From JAJZEO01 sp964477345 (lineage in GTDB: Bacteria > Chlamydiota > Chlamydiia > Chlamydiales > 2-12-FULL-49-11): 64,000 nucleotides of DNA. Location: contig CAYZDL010000006.1 in assembly GCA_964477345.1 (NCBI GenBank), forward strand, positions 1-64,000, in the 5' to 3' direction. Positions 1 to 6,957 of the stretch are shown here, in pieces (the first letter of the stretch is position 1; each line of letters starts with the position of its first letter). The position numbers and the translations under genes are program-made. The notes under the pieces are model-generated. The model made no database searches, had not been told where the DNA came from, and saw only the letters and a list, made by a program, of their open reading frames with translations.

Positions 1-798
1 GGAGGGGTTGCTGCGTATATCGACGCAGAACACGCACTTGACCCTGGTTATGCGGCAAGAATCGGTGTTGATATTAACGAACTATTGATATCACAACCAG
101 ACAGTGGAGAAGAAGCCCTTAATATAGCTGAGATGTTAGCAAGATCAAATGCTGTTGATGTTATTGTCATTGATTCAGTAGCCGCTCTTGTTCCAAAAAG
201 CGAGCTAGAAGGGGAAATTGGCGATACTCATGTGGGCCTACAAGCAAGACTAATGTCACAAGCTCTTAGAAAACTTACTTCGACTCTTTCGAAGTCAAAC
301 ACCTGTGCGATCTTTATCAACCAAATTCGTGAAAAGATCGGCGTGATGTTTGGCAACCCTGAAACAACAACGGGGGGACGAGCTCTAAAATTTTATGCTT
401 CTGTCAGACTAGATATAAGACGTGTAGCCGGCATTAAAGACAGCGAAGGAACCGATTGCGGCAACAGAGTAAAAGTGAAAGTTGTTAAAAATAAGATGGC
501 ACCTCCGTTCCGTTCTGCCGAATTTGATATCCTCTTTAATGAAGGAATTTCTCGCGCTGGCTCTCTAATTGACTTGGGAATAGACACCGGAATCATCGAT
601 AAAAAGGGGACATGGCTCAGCTACAAATCCCACCGGTATCAAGGTCGCGAAGCGGCAAGAAAAGAACTCAAAGAAAATGCCGTTCTGCTCGATGAGCTAG
701 AGGGAGTTATATTGGCTAAGTGCAAAGAAAAATTTGGATCTGTAGGTTACGCTCCTTCAAAACAAGAAGCGGAAAAAGCCGAAGCCTTAGCCGAGTAA
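1..798 (+). CDS. recA: Recombinase A, 3' part (N-terminus outside window)
   Basis: RecA forms ATP-dependent filaments on single-stranded DNA, catalyses strand exchange and loads after RecBCD processing. The frame is open from base 1 (first residues GGVAAYIDAEHALDP), so roughly the first 80-90 residues, including the Walker A loop, lie upstream of the window. The visible part has the LLISQPDSGEEAL segment, the Walker B strand VIVIDSVAAL, the loop-2 region (FINQIREKIGVMFGNPETTTGG, read as two adjoining parts) and the KVVKNKMAPPFRSAEFDI segment typical of RecA. The C-terminal tail is short and charged. It converges on ispA, with a shared inverted repeat just past the stop. Third codon positions contain more C than G (about 56 to 36 by my count), the opposite of ung across the 2.2-2.5 kb gap. 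Confidence 0.97.
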   Translation, partial: GGVAAYIDAEHALDPGYAARIGVDINELLISQPDSGEEALNIAEMLARSNAVDVIVIDSVAALVPKSELEGEIGDTHVGLQARLMSQALRKLTSTLSKSNTCAIFINQIREKIGVMFGNPETTTGGRALKFYASVRLDIRRVAGIKDSEGTDCGNRVKVKVVKNKMAPPFRSAEFDILFNEGISRAGSLIDLGIDTGIIDKKGTWLSYKSHRYQGREAARKELKENAVLLDELEGVILAKCKEKFGSVGYAPSKQEAEKAEALAE

Positions 799-814
799 AG
801 GCCCCTTTATTAAA

Positions 815-1663
815 TTAAATGCCCCTTTCTAGTATCTCTAAAAGAGCGTTGAAAGGGGCACTCATTATCCTTAGCGTGGTAGCCTTATCACGAAACGCTT
901 CTGTCTCTTTATAGAATCGGAAAATCGCCTCCTCCCTGCCCAACATAACGGCAAAGTTGGAGGTGCATCCACGCGCCTCATCCTCCGCGAAGTCCAAAAG
1001 ATCATCGCGAACTTGGAAGGCCATCCCCAAATGATAGGCCGATTCCCTCACTTCGTTTATGTGCGTTAATTCTCCCCCGCCAAACATCCATCCAAAAATC
1101 ATCGCCATTTCGAAGAACGTAATCGTCTTCAGATAGATCAGGTTCTCTAGCGCCTCAATACTGTCTGGTTTTTCAAATAGATCGAGTTGTTGACCAAGAG
1201 TCGCCCCACTACATCCGGATGCCTTAGAAGAAAGGGAAATGGTGTTTTCAAGCACTGTAAAGGCACCATCTCCTTTCACCTTGTAGAGCTCTCGTCCATT
1301 TTCAGCAATCTTTCCGTAAGCGGCGGTGATTAAACCGTAACTCGCCAATATGGCGGTCGCTTGATCGAATTCAATATGGACGCAGCTTCTGCCTCTACGA
1401 TTTTTTTCATCGTCCATGCAAGGTAAATCATCTGCAATAATCGAAGCGGTGTGGGAAAATTCAACTGCCAAAGCACTTGGCATCACGTTTAAATCAAATC
1501 CAAGCCCTTCTGCGACCATCAACGTGATCATAGGCCGGACTCTTTTTCCTCCAGAGAGTAATGCATACCGCATCGCTCTTTCTAGGGTGTTTGAAGAGGT
1601 AAATTCCTCTTCCAATGCAAAATCAATTCTCTCTTTGTACCCTTTTAGTAAGAGAAGACTCAC
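815..1663 (-). CDS. ispA: Polyprenyl synthetase (farnesyl/geranylgeranyl diphosphate synthase type)
   Basis: Condenses isopentenyl diphosphate with allylic diphosphates to make short-chain prenyl diphosphates for undecaprenyl-phosphate and quinone synthesis. The 282-aa product has the family landmarks: the GGKRVRP substrate-binding motif near residue 38, the first aspartate-rich motif (DDLPCMDDEKNRRGR) near residue 78, and the second one (RDDLLDFAED) near residue 216. Length is usual for a short-chain synthase. The start overlaps the stop of the upstream hexapeptide-repeat gene by 4 bases, so the two are translationally coupled. Chlamydiaceae carry an ispA homologue next to a similar gene, which supports orthology. 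Exact chain length cannot be read from sequence. Confidence 0.92.
   Translation of the reverse strand: MSLLLLKGYKERIDFALEEEFTSSNTLERAMRYALLSGGKRVRPMITLMVAEGLGFDLNVMPSALAVEFSHTASIIADDLPCMDDEKNRRGRSCVHIEFDQATAILASYGLITAAYGKIAENGRELYKVKGDGAFTVLENTISLSSKASGCSGATLGQQLDLFEKPDSIEALENLIYLKTITFFEMAMIFGWMFGGGELTHINEVRESAYHLGMAFQVRDDLLDFAEDEARGCTSNFAVMLGREEAIFRFYKETEAFRDKATTLRIMSAPFNALLEILERGI
821..859. terminator. Inverted repeat between convergent recA and ispA
   Basis: GCCCCTTTC (821-829) and GAAAGGGGC (851-859) form a perfect 9-bp stem, with an inner CTCT/AGAG stem (836-839 / 843-846). It sits 22 bases past the recA stop and inside the last codons of ispA. A further copy of GCCCCTTT at 801-808 could pair with the same right arm. 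There is no clean T-run on either strand, so it may be a bidirectional terminator or only a stabilising 3' hairpin. Confidence 0.45.
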
Positions 1664-2223
1664 CGAACGATCCCCCCAACATTCTTACAAGGCAACACAA
1701 ACTTTCTCGGAAAAATTACAGAACCGGGATTAAGAACAGCATTACATCCAATCGATGCATCATCGCCAATAAATGCTCCCAGTTTTTTTCTTTGTGTCTT
1801 CACACCACCGATCGAAATTTCCCCCTTATCGAAGCGCATGTTCGCACAAACACTCCCTGCCCCCATATTGACCCTAGAACCAACGATAGAGTCTCCTACG
1901 TAATTTAAATGGGGAATTTTGGCCCCATCAAGAATGAGCGATCTGACAATTTCTACCCCATGTCCGATAAGACACCCTTCGCCAATGACAACAGGCCCCC
2001 GAAAATACGCCCCTTTGCGGATTATGGTCCCTTTTCCTATAAAAACTTTTCCCTCTACTTGCACATCAGGACCTAAATCGGAAGTGCCGTGTGTTTCAAC
2101 AAACGCCTCTAAATCATCCAAGAGCAACCACAGCGGGCGATCGAGATGAAACAAATTTTTTAGTGAAAGGCCATCTATTTCAAAGAGTTTCGTTGTGAGT
2201 TCTTTGTTGATTTCTAGTTCCAT
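1660..2223 (-). CDS. Left-handed beta-helix (hexapeptide-repeat) transferase-like protein
   Basis: The 187-aa protein is dominated by hexapeptide repeats (for example VFIGKGTIIRKGAYFRGPVVIGEGCLIGHGVEIVRS and the later IGDDASIGCNAVLNPGSVI), which build the left-handed beta-helix of acyl and acetyl transferases such as GlmU and LpxA. Only the C-terminal-type domain is present; there is no N-terminal nucleotidyltransferase domain. Chlamydial homologues are often called GlmU-like; a role in UDP-GlcNAc synthesis is inferred, not shown. I chose the ATG at 2223, preceded by AGAGGA, over the in-frame GTG at 2241. It is the first gene left of the putative origin and is coupled to ispA by a 4-base overlap. 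Confidence 0.8.
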   Translation of the reverse strand: MELEINKELTTKLFEIDGLSLKNLFHLDRPLWLLLDDLEAFVETHGTSDLGPDVQVEGKVFIGKGTIIRKGAYFRGPVVIGEGCLIGHGVEIVRSLILDGAKIPHLNYVGDSIVGSRVNMGAGSVCANMRFDKGEISIGGVKTQRKKLGAFIGDDASIGCNAVLNPGSVIFPRKFVLPCKNVGGIVR

Positions 2224-2231
2224 TATTCCTC

Positions 2232-2469
2232 TTTTCCACACAAGGAGTGAATATATATATTATATTCTTATATTATATTCTTCTTCTTATTTCGCTGTGG
2301 AAATGTTGATAAATTTTCACCAAGGGTTAAGTTAACAACGAGATTGGGCAAAAATCGTTGTGTAAAACATGTCGGCAGATTGTGCAAAAAGGAGCGTTTT
2401 TCAACAGCCATTTTTTTTCAACGATCTAGCGAACATCGTGTGAACAAGTTATAAACAGTCTTTCCCACA
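2232..2469. other. oriC: Probable chromosomal replication origin (oriC)
   Basis: The 300-base gap between the hexapeptide-repeat gene and tRNA-Pro has no plausible gene. It contains three exact matches to the DnaA-box consensus TTWTNCACA: 2232-2240 (+, TTTTCCACA), 2359-2367 (-, TTTTACACA) and 2381-2389 (-, TTTTGCACA). There are one-mismatch sites at 2296-2304, 2345-2353, 2439-2447, 2449-2457 and 2461-2469. About 0.015 exact matches would be expected by chance in this length with equal base use. Next to them lies an almost pure AT tract with tandem 13-mers (2257-2282), a good unwinding element. Third-position GC skew flips between recA and ung. From general knowledge, Chlamydiaceae genomes place the origin in the same neighbourhood (near hemB, ispA and the GlmU-like gene). 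Function is inferred. Confidence 0.75.
2257..2282 (+). repeat. Two perfect tandem AT-rich 13-mers
   Basis: ATATTATATTCTT occurs at 2257-2269 and again, without a gap, at 2270-2282. It is preceded by an (AT)n run from 2251 and followed by CTT repeats. Tandem AT-rich 13-mers beside DnaA boxes are the layout of the E. coli oriC unwinding element. The sequence is directly visible; the function is inferred. Confidence 0.8.
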
Positions 2470-2523
2470 CAAGTTTTTGGGTGTCGCGGGGTGGGAGTGG
2501 AATCTCTTAAAAAGGTGAAATTT

Positions 2524-2598
2524 TCAGGGTGGAGAGATTTGAACTCTCGACCTCAAGCCCCCCAGACTTGCACGCTAACCAGGCTGCGCTACACCCTG
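2524..2598 (-). tRNA. tRNA-Pro (anticodon GGG)
   Basis: The complementary strand folds as a full cloverleaf: acceptor CAGGGTG / CACCCTG, D-arm GCGC..GCGT, anticodon stem CAAGT/GCTTG with the 7-base loop CTGGGGG (anticodon GGG), and T-arm GAGAG-TTCAAAT-CTCTC. It aligns base by base with bacterial tRNA-Pro. The discriminator is A and CCA is not encoded. It lies at the right edge of the putative origin, and an apparent short coding frame across it is spurious. Confidence 0.96.
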
Positions 2599-2653
2599 AA
2601 ACAAGTGAATACTTTATTAGAAAGTGATGAAATGATAAGCTCGAAAAGAGAAA

Positions 2654-3346
2654 ATGTCAAGGGTAGCTATGACAATGATGCTAGAAAAGAGTTGGCGCTC
2701 ACTTTTGGATCAGGAGGTCAACAAGCCCTACATTGCCCAATTGAAGCACTATCTTGAAAGAGAAATTGAGGAGGGGAAGGTTGTCTATCCTCCAATGGAA
2801 GAGGTTTTTGCTGCGTTTCGGTATGCCCCTTTTGAGAAAGTAAAAGTAGTCATTATTGGGCAAGATCCTTATCACGGCCCTCAGCAAGCAGAAGGGCTTT
2901 CTTTTAGTGTCAAACCTGGGGTCAAGATCCCCCCTTCGTTAAAAAACATTTATCGTGAGCTCGTCGATGATGTGGGCATTTCGATGCCTACCCATGGATC
3001 ATTAATGAAGTGGGCTGAGCAAGGTGTGCTGTTGTTAAACGCTACTCTAACGGTGCGTCAAGGTGAGCCAAAATCACACTACGGACGTGGGTGGGAGGTT
3101 TTCACCGATAAGGTGGTCGAAGAGCTTTGCAAGCGGAAAGATCCCTTAGTATTTCTTCTTTGGGGTCGTTCGGCGGCTGAAAAATGTGAAACGATTCTAG
3201 GTGCGGGTGAGCACCCCCATGTGGTCCTTAAAGCGGCCCACCCCTCTCCTTATTCGGTTACAGGTTTTTTTGGTTGTCGCCATTTTTCGAAAGCAAATGA
3301 ATGTTTAAAAAAATGGGGTAAAGAACCTATTAACTGGCAGGTTTGA
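2654..3346 (+). CDS. ung: Uracil-DNA glycosylase, family 1
   Basis: Removes uracil from DNA, starting base-excision repair. The 230-aa product has the catalytic water-activating motif GQDPYHGP (Asp71), the LLWG strand and the leucine-loop motif HPSP (His196), all at the usual spacing and with normal family length. The ATG at 2654 follows an AAGAGA stretch; internal ATGs at 2669-2678 are alternatives because the conserved region starts around LEKSW. Third positions are G-rich (about 62 G to 37 C), the reverse of recA. The stop overlaps the longest reading of the downstream MFS gene, so the two are probably co-transcribed. Confidence 0.96.
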   Translation: MSRVAMTMMLEKSWRSLLDQEVNKPYIAQLKHYLEREIEEGKVVYPPMEEVFAAFRYAPFEKVKVVIIGQDPYHGPQQAEGLSFSVKPGVKIPPSLKNIYRELVDDVGISMPTHGSLMKWAEQGVLLLNATLTVRQGEPKSHYGRGWEVFTDKVVEELCKRKDPLVFLLWGRSAAEKCETILGAGEHPHVVLKAAHPSPYSVTGFFGCRHFSKANECLKKWGKEPINWQV

Positions 3347-3348
3347 AA

Positions 3349-4587
3349 GTGAAAAAGCATGTAAGAAGACGATCAATGATTGCGGTAATGTTGACCTTTG
3401 CCATTGCCTCTTTAAGCGCAACGATCATTTTTCCGATTTTAGCCCCGTTGTTTTTAGATCCAGAGCAATCGATCATCAAAACCTCTGTTCCTGCCAATAT
3501 ACGCTCGATTTTGCTCGGATTTTTCCTTGCTTCATTTCCCCTGGCGCAATTTATCTTCTCTCCTATATGCGGAGAGTTTGCCGATCGAAGAGGAAGAAAG
3601 CCTGTATTTATTGTTACCCTCGCCTTTGAAACAATTGGGTACACTTTATGCGCCTTGGCAATTTGGTGGCACTATTTAAGCCTATTTTTTTTGGGCCGCT
3701 TCCTTACAGGATTGGCAGCTGGGAACATGTCGGTTTGTTTGGCTACCCTTGCCGATTTGGCAGAAACTGAAAAGAAAAGAGCCCAGTATTTTAGCTATGG
3801 TGCAGCCCTTGCGGGGGTCATGTTTGTTTTAGGTCCTTTCATCGGGGGAAAGCTTGCCGATGGGAAGATTTCGCTCTTCTTTAATCCCGCATTTCCGATG
3901 TGGATCGGAGCCTTTTTAGGGGTATGTAACTTGCTAGTGATGGTTTTTCTTTTTAAAGAAACTCTTAAACAAAAATGTAAAAAAGCTTTTGACCCGATCG
4001 CTTCAATTCACAATGTCCAGATGGCCCTCAAGACAGGAGCTGTTCGAGAGCTTTATGTTATTTATTTTTTCTTCCTCTTTGGTTGGAATATGCTCTATCA
4101 ATTTCTTCCAGCTCTTATGGTGCAAGAATTTCAATCGACGATCTCTGAAATTGGAAATATTAGTGCACTAGCAGGAGGCGTCTGGATTATGGGAACAATT
4201 TTGATCCATCTTATCGCAAGGACAAGATTGGAAAATAAATACATAGTATTCATTTCTTTGTTGATTTTTTCCTTTACAACCGTTTTCATCCCAGTTCCTC
4301 TCACAATGACAGGCTTTGTCGTTTTAACAGGCGTGGCTGTTTTCTTTGCTGGAGGCATTTGGCCGCTCTTTACATCAGCAATCTCCAATGCAGCAGCTGA
4401 TGGAATGCAAGGAAAAGTTTTAGGGATTAGTCAGTCAATTCAATCTTTATCGATGATGTTAGCCCCATTTTTAGGGGGCTTTTTTCTCCAGGCCCATAGT
4501 CAAGTTCCTTTTGTGGTGGGAGCGATTTCGACTCTTCTTGCAGCCGGGCTCCTCACAAAAACCCACCGGATCCACTTTAAAACATAA
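3349..4587 (+). CDS. Major facilitator superfamily transporter (drug/H+ antiporter-like)
   Basis: A 412-aa membrane protein with about 12 hydrophobic helices. After helix 2 it has the MFS motif A (GEFADRRGRKP), and after it a GRFLTGLAAG-type motif as in TetA/Bcr-like DHA1 exporters. The basic N-terminus (KKHVRRRS) is cytoplasmic. I preferred the GTG at 3349, seven bases after an AGG, to the TTG at 3343 that overlaps the ung stop; ATG 3376 is also possible. Substrate cannot be told: amino acids, metabolites and drugs all occur in this family in chlamydiae. It belongs to a run of same-strand genes from ung to dapA. Confidence 0.85.
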   Translation: MKKHVRRRSMIAVMLTFAIASLSATIIFPILAPLFLDPEQSIIKTSVPANIRSILLGFFLASFPLAQFIFSPICGEFADRRGRKPVFIVTLAFETIGYTLCALAIWWHYLSLFFLGRFLTGLAAGNMSVCLATLADLAETEKKRAQYFSYGAALAGVMFVLGPFIGGKLADGKISLFFNPAFPMWIGAFLGVCNLLVMVFLFKETLKQKCKKAFDPIASIHNVQMALKTGAVRELYVIYFFFLFGWNMLYQFLPALMVQEFQSTISEIGNISALAGGVWIMGTILIHLIARTRLENKYIVFISLLIFSFTTVFIPVPLTMTGFVVLTGVAVFFAGGIWPLFTSAISNAAADGMQGKVLGISQSIQSLSMMLAPFLGGFFLQAHSQVPFVVGAISTLLAAGLLTKTHRIHFKT

Positions 4588-4630
4588 CCTGTTATTTAGG
4601 TTTAACCGAAGAGGAAGTATAATAAGCGTG

Positions 4631-4996
4631 ATGAATTATCGCCTCTATACTTATATCCTCACCGAACTAGCAACAAGAAAATTTGTTGTAATCCCCCTTG
4701 GGACAAATCAAATTATTTTTCGCATTGAAGAGCATCAGGGTAAATGGAAATTTTCCTTGAAACTAACTTCTCTTGAATTAAAAAAGTATTCTCTTCAAGC
4801 CCAAGAATGCTTTGCGGCCAGGTCTCGTGTCAGCTTTTATCAGGGCACCGATCTTGTCATCGATAATGTCGAAGGACCAGGGATTTACCTCGTTAAAACC
4901 TACCCTTCAATTCAACAATATTCGCCCCTAAAACAACTCATCGAACAATTGAGTAAAGAAGCAGATGACTTCAAACAGCTCTTTAGTTTAGCATGA
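4631..4996 (+). CDS. Small protein of unknown function upstream of dapA
   Basis: A 121-aa soluble protein starting MNYRLYTYILTELATRK, with no signal peptide or membrane segment. It has alternating strands and an acidic C-terminus (EQLSKEADDFKQLFSLA). I recognise no family. The ATG at 4631 is preceded by GAGGAAG 14 bases upstream, which is long, and the adjacent GTG at 4628 is an alternative. Only four bases separate its stop from dapA, so co-transcription and coupled translation are likely; a link to the DapA reaction is a guess. Confidence 0.7.
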   Translation: MNYRLYTYILTELATRKFVVIPLGTNQIIFRIEEHQGKWKFSLKLTSLELKKYSLQAQECFAARSRVSFYQGTDLVIDNVEGPGIYLVKTYPSIQQYSPLKQLIEQLSKEADDFKQLFSLA

Positions 4997-5000
4997 GGTT

Positions 5001-5888
5001 ATGAAGTTTCAAGGAAGTATAGTCGCTCTTGTTACACCATTTACCGATGGTGGGGAGACGATCGATTATTCGGTCGTAGAACAACTTATCCGAATGCACA
5101 TCGCAGAAGGAACCGACGGTTTATTGATTGGCGGGACGACAGGAGAGGGGCCTACTCTTTCAGATCAAGAATTTGAGTTCTTCGTCAAGCATGCTATCGA
5201 CATCTCTGACGGTTCCATCGATATTATGGCCAATTGCGGAACTAACTGCACAAAGAAAAGCATTACACGGACAATCATTGCCCAAAAGGCAGGGGCAAAA
5301 GGTTCTCTAGCTCCTGTTCCTTATTACAACAAACCATCCTTTAGGGGCTTAATTGGCCATTTCTCTGCATTAGGGGAGGTGGGGCTGCCTGTTGTCATCT
5401 ATCATCATCCGGGACGCACAGGGATCTCTTTAAATGCAGAAGAGCTTGTAACGTTACACAAAATAAAGGGGATGGTCGCAATAAAAGATTGCTCAATAAC
5501 TCCTGAATTAACGAGAGCCATCTGCCGATTGATGCCTGAGGCGAAGATTTTATCAGGAAATGATGATTTGACCCTTCCTGTCATCAAAGAAGGGGGGGTC
5601 GGGTGCATTTCCGTCATTGCCAACCTAGTTCCAGGCTTCTGGAAAAAGATCATTTCTCTTGCTCAAGAAGGAAGATATGTTGAGGCAGATGAGTGTTACA
5701 AAGAGGTAGAAGAGTTGATTTCTGCAGTCAATCTTGAAATCAATCCCCAAGCAATCAAATCTGCCATGGCTCTTTCTGGTCTTATAGAAAACGTTTTACG
5801 TCTCCCGATGGTACCCGTCAGTCCAGAAACCGAAAATACGATTACAAGGGCGATAAATAAATATCGAGCAACGGCAATGAAACGTTAG
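5001..5888 (+). CDS. dapA: 4-hydroxy-tetrahydrodipicolinate synthase
   Basis: Condenses pyruvate with aspartate semialdehyde, the first committed step of lysine and meso-diaminopimelate synthesis. The 295-aa TIM-barrel protein shows GGTTGEGPTLS (Thr46/Thr47), PVPYYNKPS, the tyrosine of VVIYHHPGRTG (Tyr134) and the Schiff-base lysine in AIKDCS (Lys162). GNDDLTLP follows, as in other DapA/NAL family members. YHHPGRTG is a slight variant of the usual YNxPxRTG. Other dap genes are not nearby. Related aldolases (N-acetylneuraminate lyase) share the fold, but length and motifs favour DapA. The stop overlaps that of the opposing glycosyltransferase gene by 4 bases. Confidence 0.88.
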   Translation: MKFQGSIVALVTPFTDGGETIDYSVVEQLIRMHIAEGTDGLLIGGTTGEGPTLSDQEFEFFVKHAIDISDGSIDIMANCGTNCTKKSITRTIIAQKAGAKGSLAPVPYYNKPSFRGLIGHFSALGEVGLPVVIYHHPGRTGISLNAEELVTLHKIKGMVAIKDCSITPELTRAICRLMPEAKILSGNDDLTLPVIKEGGVGCISVIANLVPGFWKKIISLAQEGRYVEADECYKEVEELISAVNLEINPQAIKSAMALSGLIENVLRLPMVPVSPETENTITRAINKYRATAMKR

Positions 5889-6556
5889 TCTGTATGAATC
5901 CGTTTTAGTTCCTGAGAAGAGAGAGCGTGTGTGAGGGCCGGGGTTACGTCGTTCTCTTCGAAGGTACGTGTGATTCTTGAGGCTTGGTAGTGGGCGATGA
6001 CGGCGTCACTCGGATTCTCGCGATCTTCTCTTGTTCTTACAATGCGGATGTACTTTTCTGGAAGGCGCTTCATCTCTACGATTGTCGGATAGTGAAGGAC
6101 AACTCTTCTCAACGCAACTTGATCTAAGACAACTCCTTTAAAGGTGTCTAGCATGCGTTCACATTCTTTTTGCCAAAGAGTGAGAAGCTTTTTTGCAGAG
6201 GCAGTGTTGGCGATAAAAAAAGTTCCTGATAAAATCTTGGCCTCGTGGTTCGGCTCAACATGATCATTCACATAAAATGAGCAATCGGCCGTACAATCAT
6301 CGAAAAAATCTGGCTTCTTGAGCAGGATGCTATCAGCATCTGTCCAAATCAGAGGAGCCTTATGTTCCTCGAGTTTTTTGAGCAAAAACTCAGGTTTGTA
6401 ACAACAGTTTTTGCTCCAAGAACCCCGATCTTCTATCCCAGATACATCGTATTTAAGACCGAATTTCTTCAGTGATTGGATCAAATCTTGTGCCTCTTTT
6501 TCATAGAGGGTATTTTTTGTGTAGTAGCTGACAAAAATAGGCTTCTGAAAACTCAT
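5885..6556 (-). CDS. Nucleotide-diphospho-sugar transferase-like protein
   Basis: A 223-aa protein starting MSFQKPIFVSYYTKNTLYEKEAQDL. The core carries a DxD-type motif (LIWTDADSILLKKPDFF, near residue 93), followed by LSGTFFIANTASAKKLLTLWQ. This is the pattern of GT-A glycosyltransferases of the Nucleotid_trans/DUF273 kind, in which the DxD pair binds metal and nucleotide sugar. No membrane segment is visible. Acceptor and sugar are unknown. The ATG overlaps the stop of the DUF2721 gene in an ATGA, making it the last gene of the thrS operon. Confidence 0.72.
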   Translation of the reverse strand: MSFQKPIFVSYYTKNTLYEKEAQDLIQSLKKFGLKYDVSGIEDRGSWSKNCCYKPEFLLKKLEEHKAPLIWTDADSILLKKPDFFDDCTADCSFYVNDHVEPNHEAKILSGTFFIANTASAKKLLTLWQKECERMLDTFKGVVLDQVALRRVVLHYPTIVEMKRLPEKYIRIVRTREDRENPSDAVIAHYQASRITRTFEENDVTPALTHALSSQELKRIHTD

Positions 6557-6957
6557 GACTCGCTCCCTTTGAGAAATATGTCCTCTTCATCGCTGAAAAG
6601 TGTTGTTGCATAAGACACTTCTATTATAGCACTTATAACACCTAAAAAGGTCATAAAGCAACCTGTAATTAATAAAATAACAATAATATACATTAAAGAA
6701 GATGCAATTGTCGAGAGAATGATGAAAAATGCAGCTAAAGAGAAGAAAGCAACAGAGGCATACTCGCATAAAATGGCCACTTGCAAGAGACGGATTCGTT
6801 TGAAAAAAATTGTTTTGATTTTGTGATTGGATTTGATGTGATGACTTTTTAGTTCTCTTAAGTAGTGTAAAAGTGATGAGAGGCGATTATTTTGCGTTAA
6901 AATCAGCAGACATGCTGCAATGATCATAGTAATCGATAACACACCTAAAGAGATCAT
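6553..6957 (-). CDS. DUF2721-like integral membrane protein
   Basis: A 134-aa protein with an N-terminal helix (residues 3-21), a basic middle (HHIKSNHKIKTIFFKRIRLLQ) and two C-terminal helices (about 57-80 and 85-115), ending in an acidic tail. This topology and the basic linker resemble the DUF2721 family, whose function is unknown. It overlaps thrS upstream and the glycosyltransferase downstream by 4 bases each, giving a tightly coupled three-gene operon. Confidence 0.7.
   Translation of the reverse strand: MISLGVLSITMIIAACLLILTQNNRLSSLLHYLRELKSHHIKSNHKIKTIFFKRIRLLQVAILCEYASVAFFSLAAFFIILSTIASSLMYIIVILLITGCFMTFLGVISAIIEVSYATTLFSDEEDIFLKGSES

Noticed and set aside
2491..2757. An 88-codon plus-strand frame across the tRNA-Pro gene
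   Set aside because: It is the complement of a perfect cloverleaf tRNA and overlaps the ung start.
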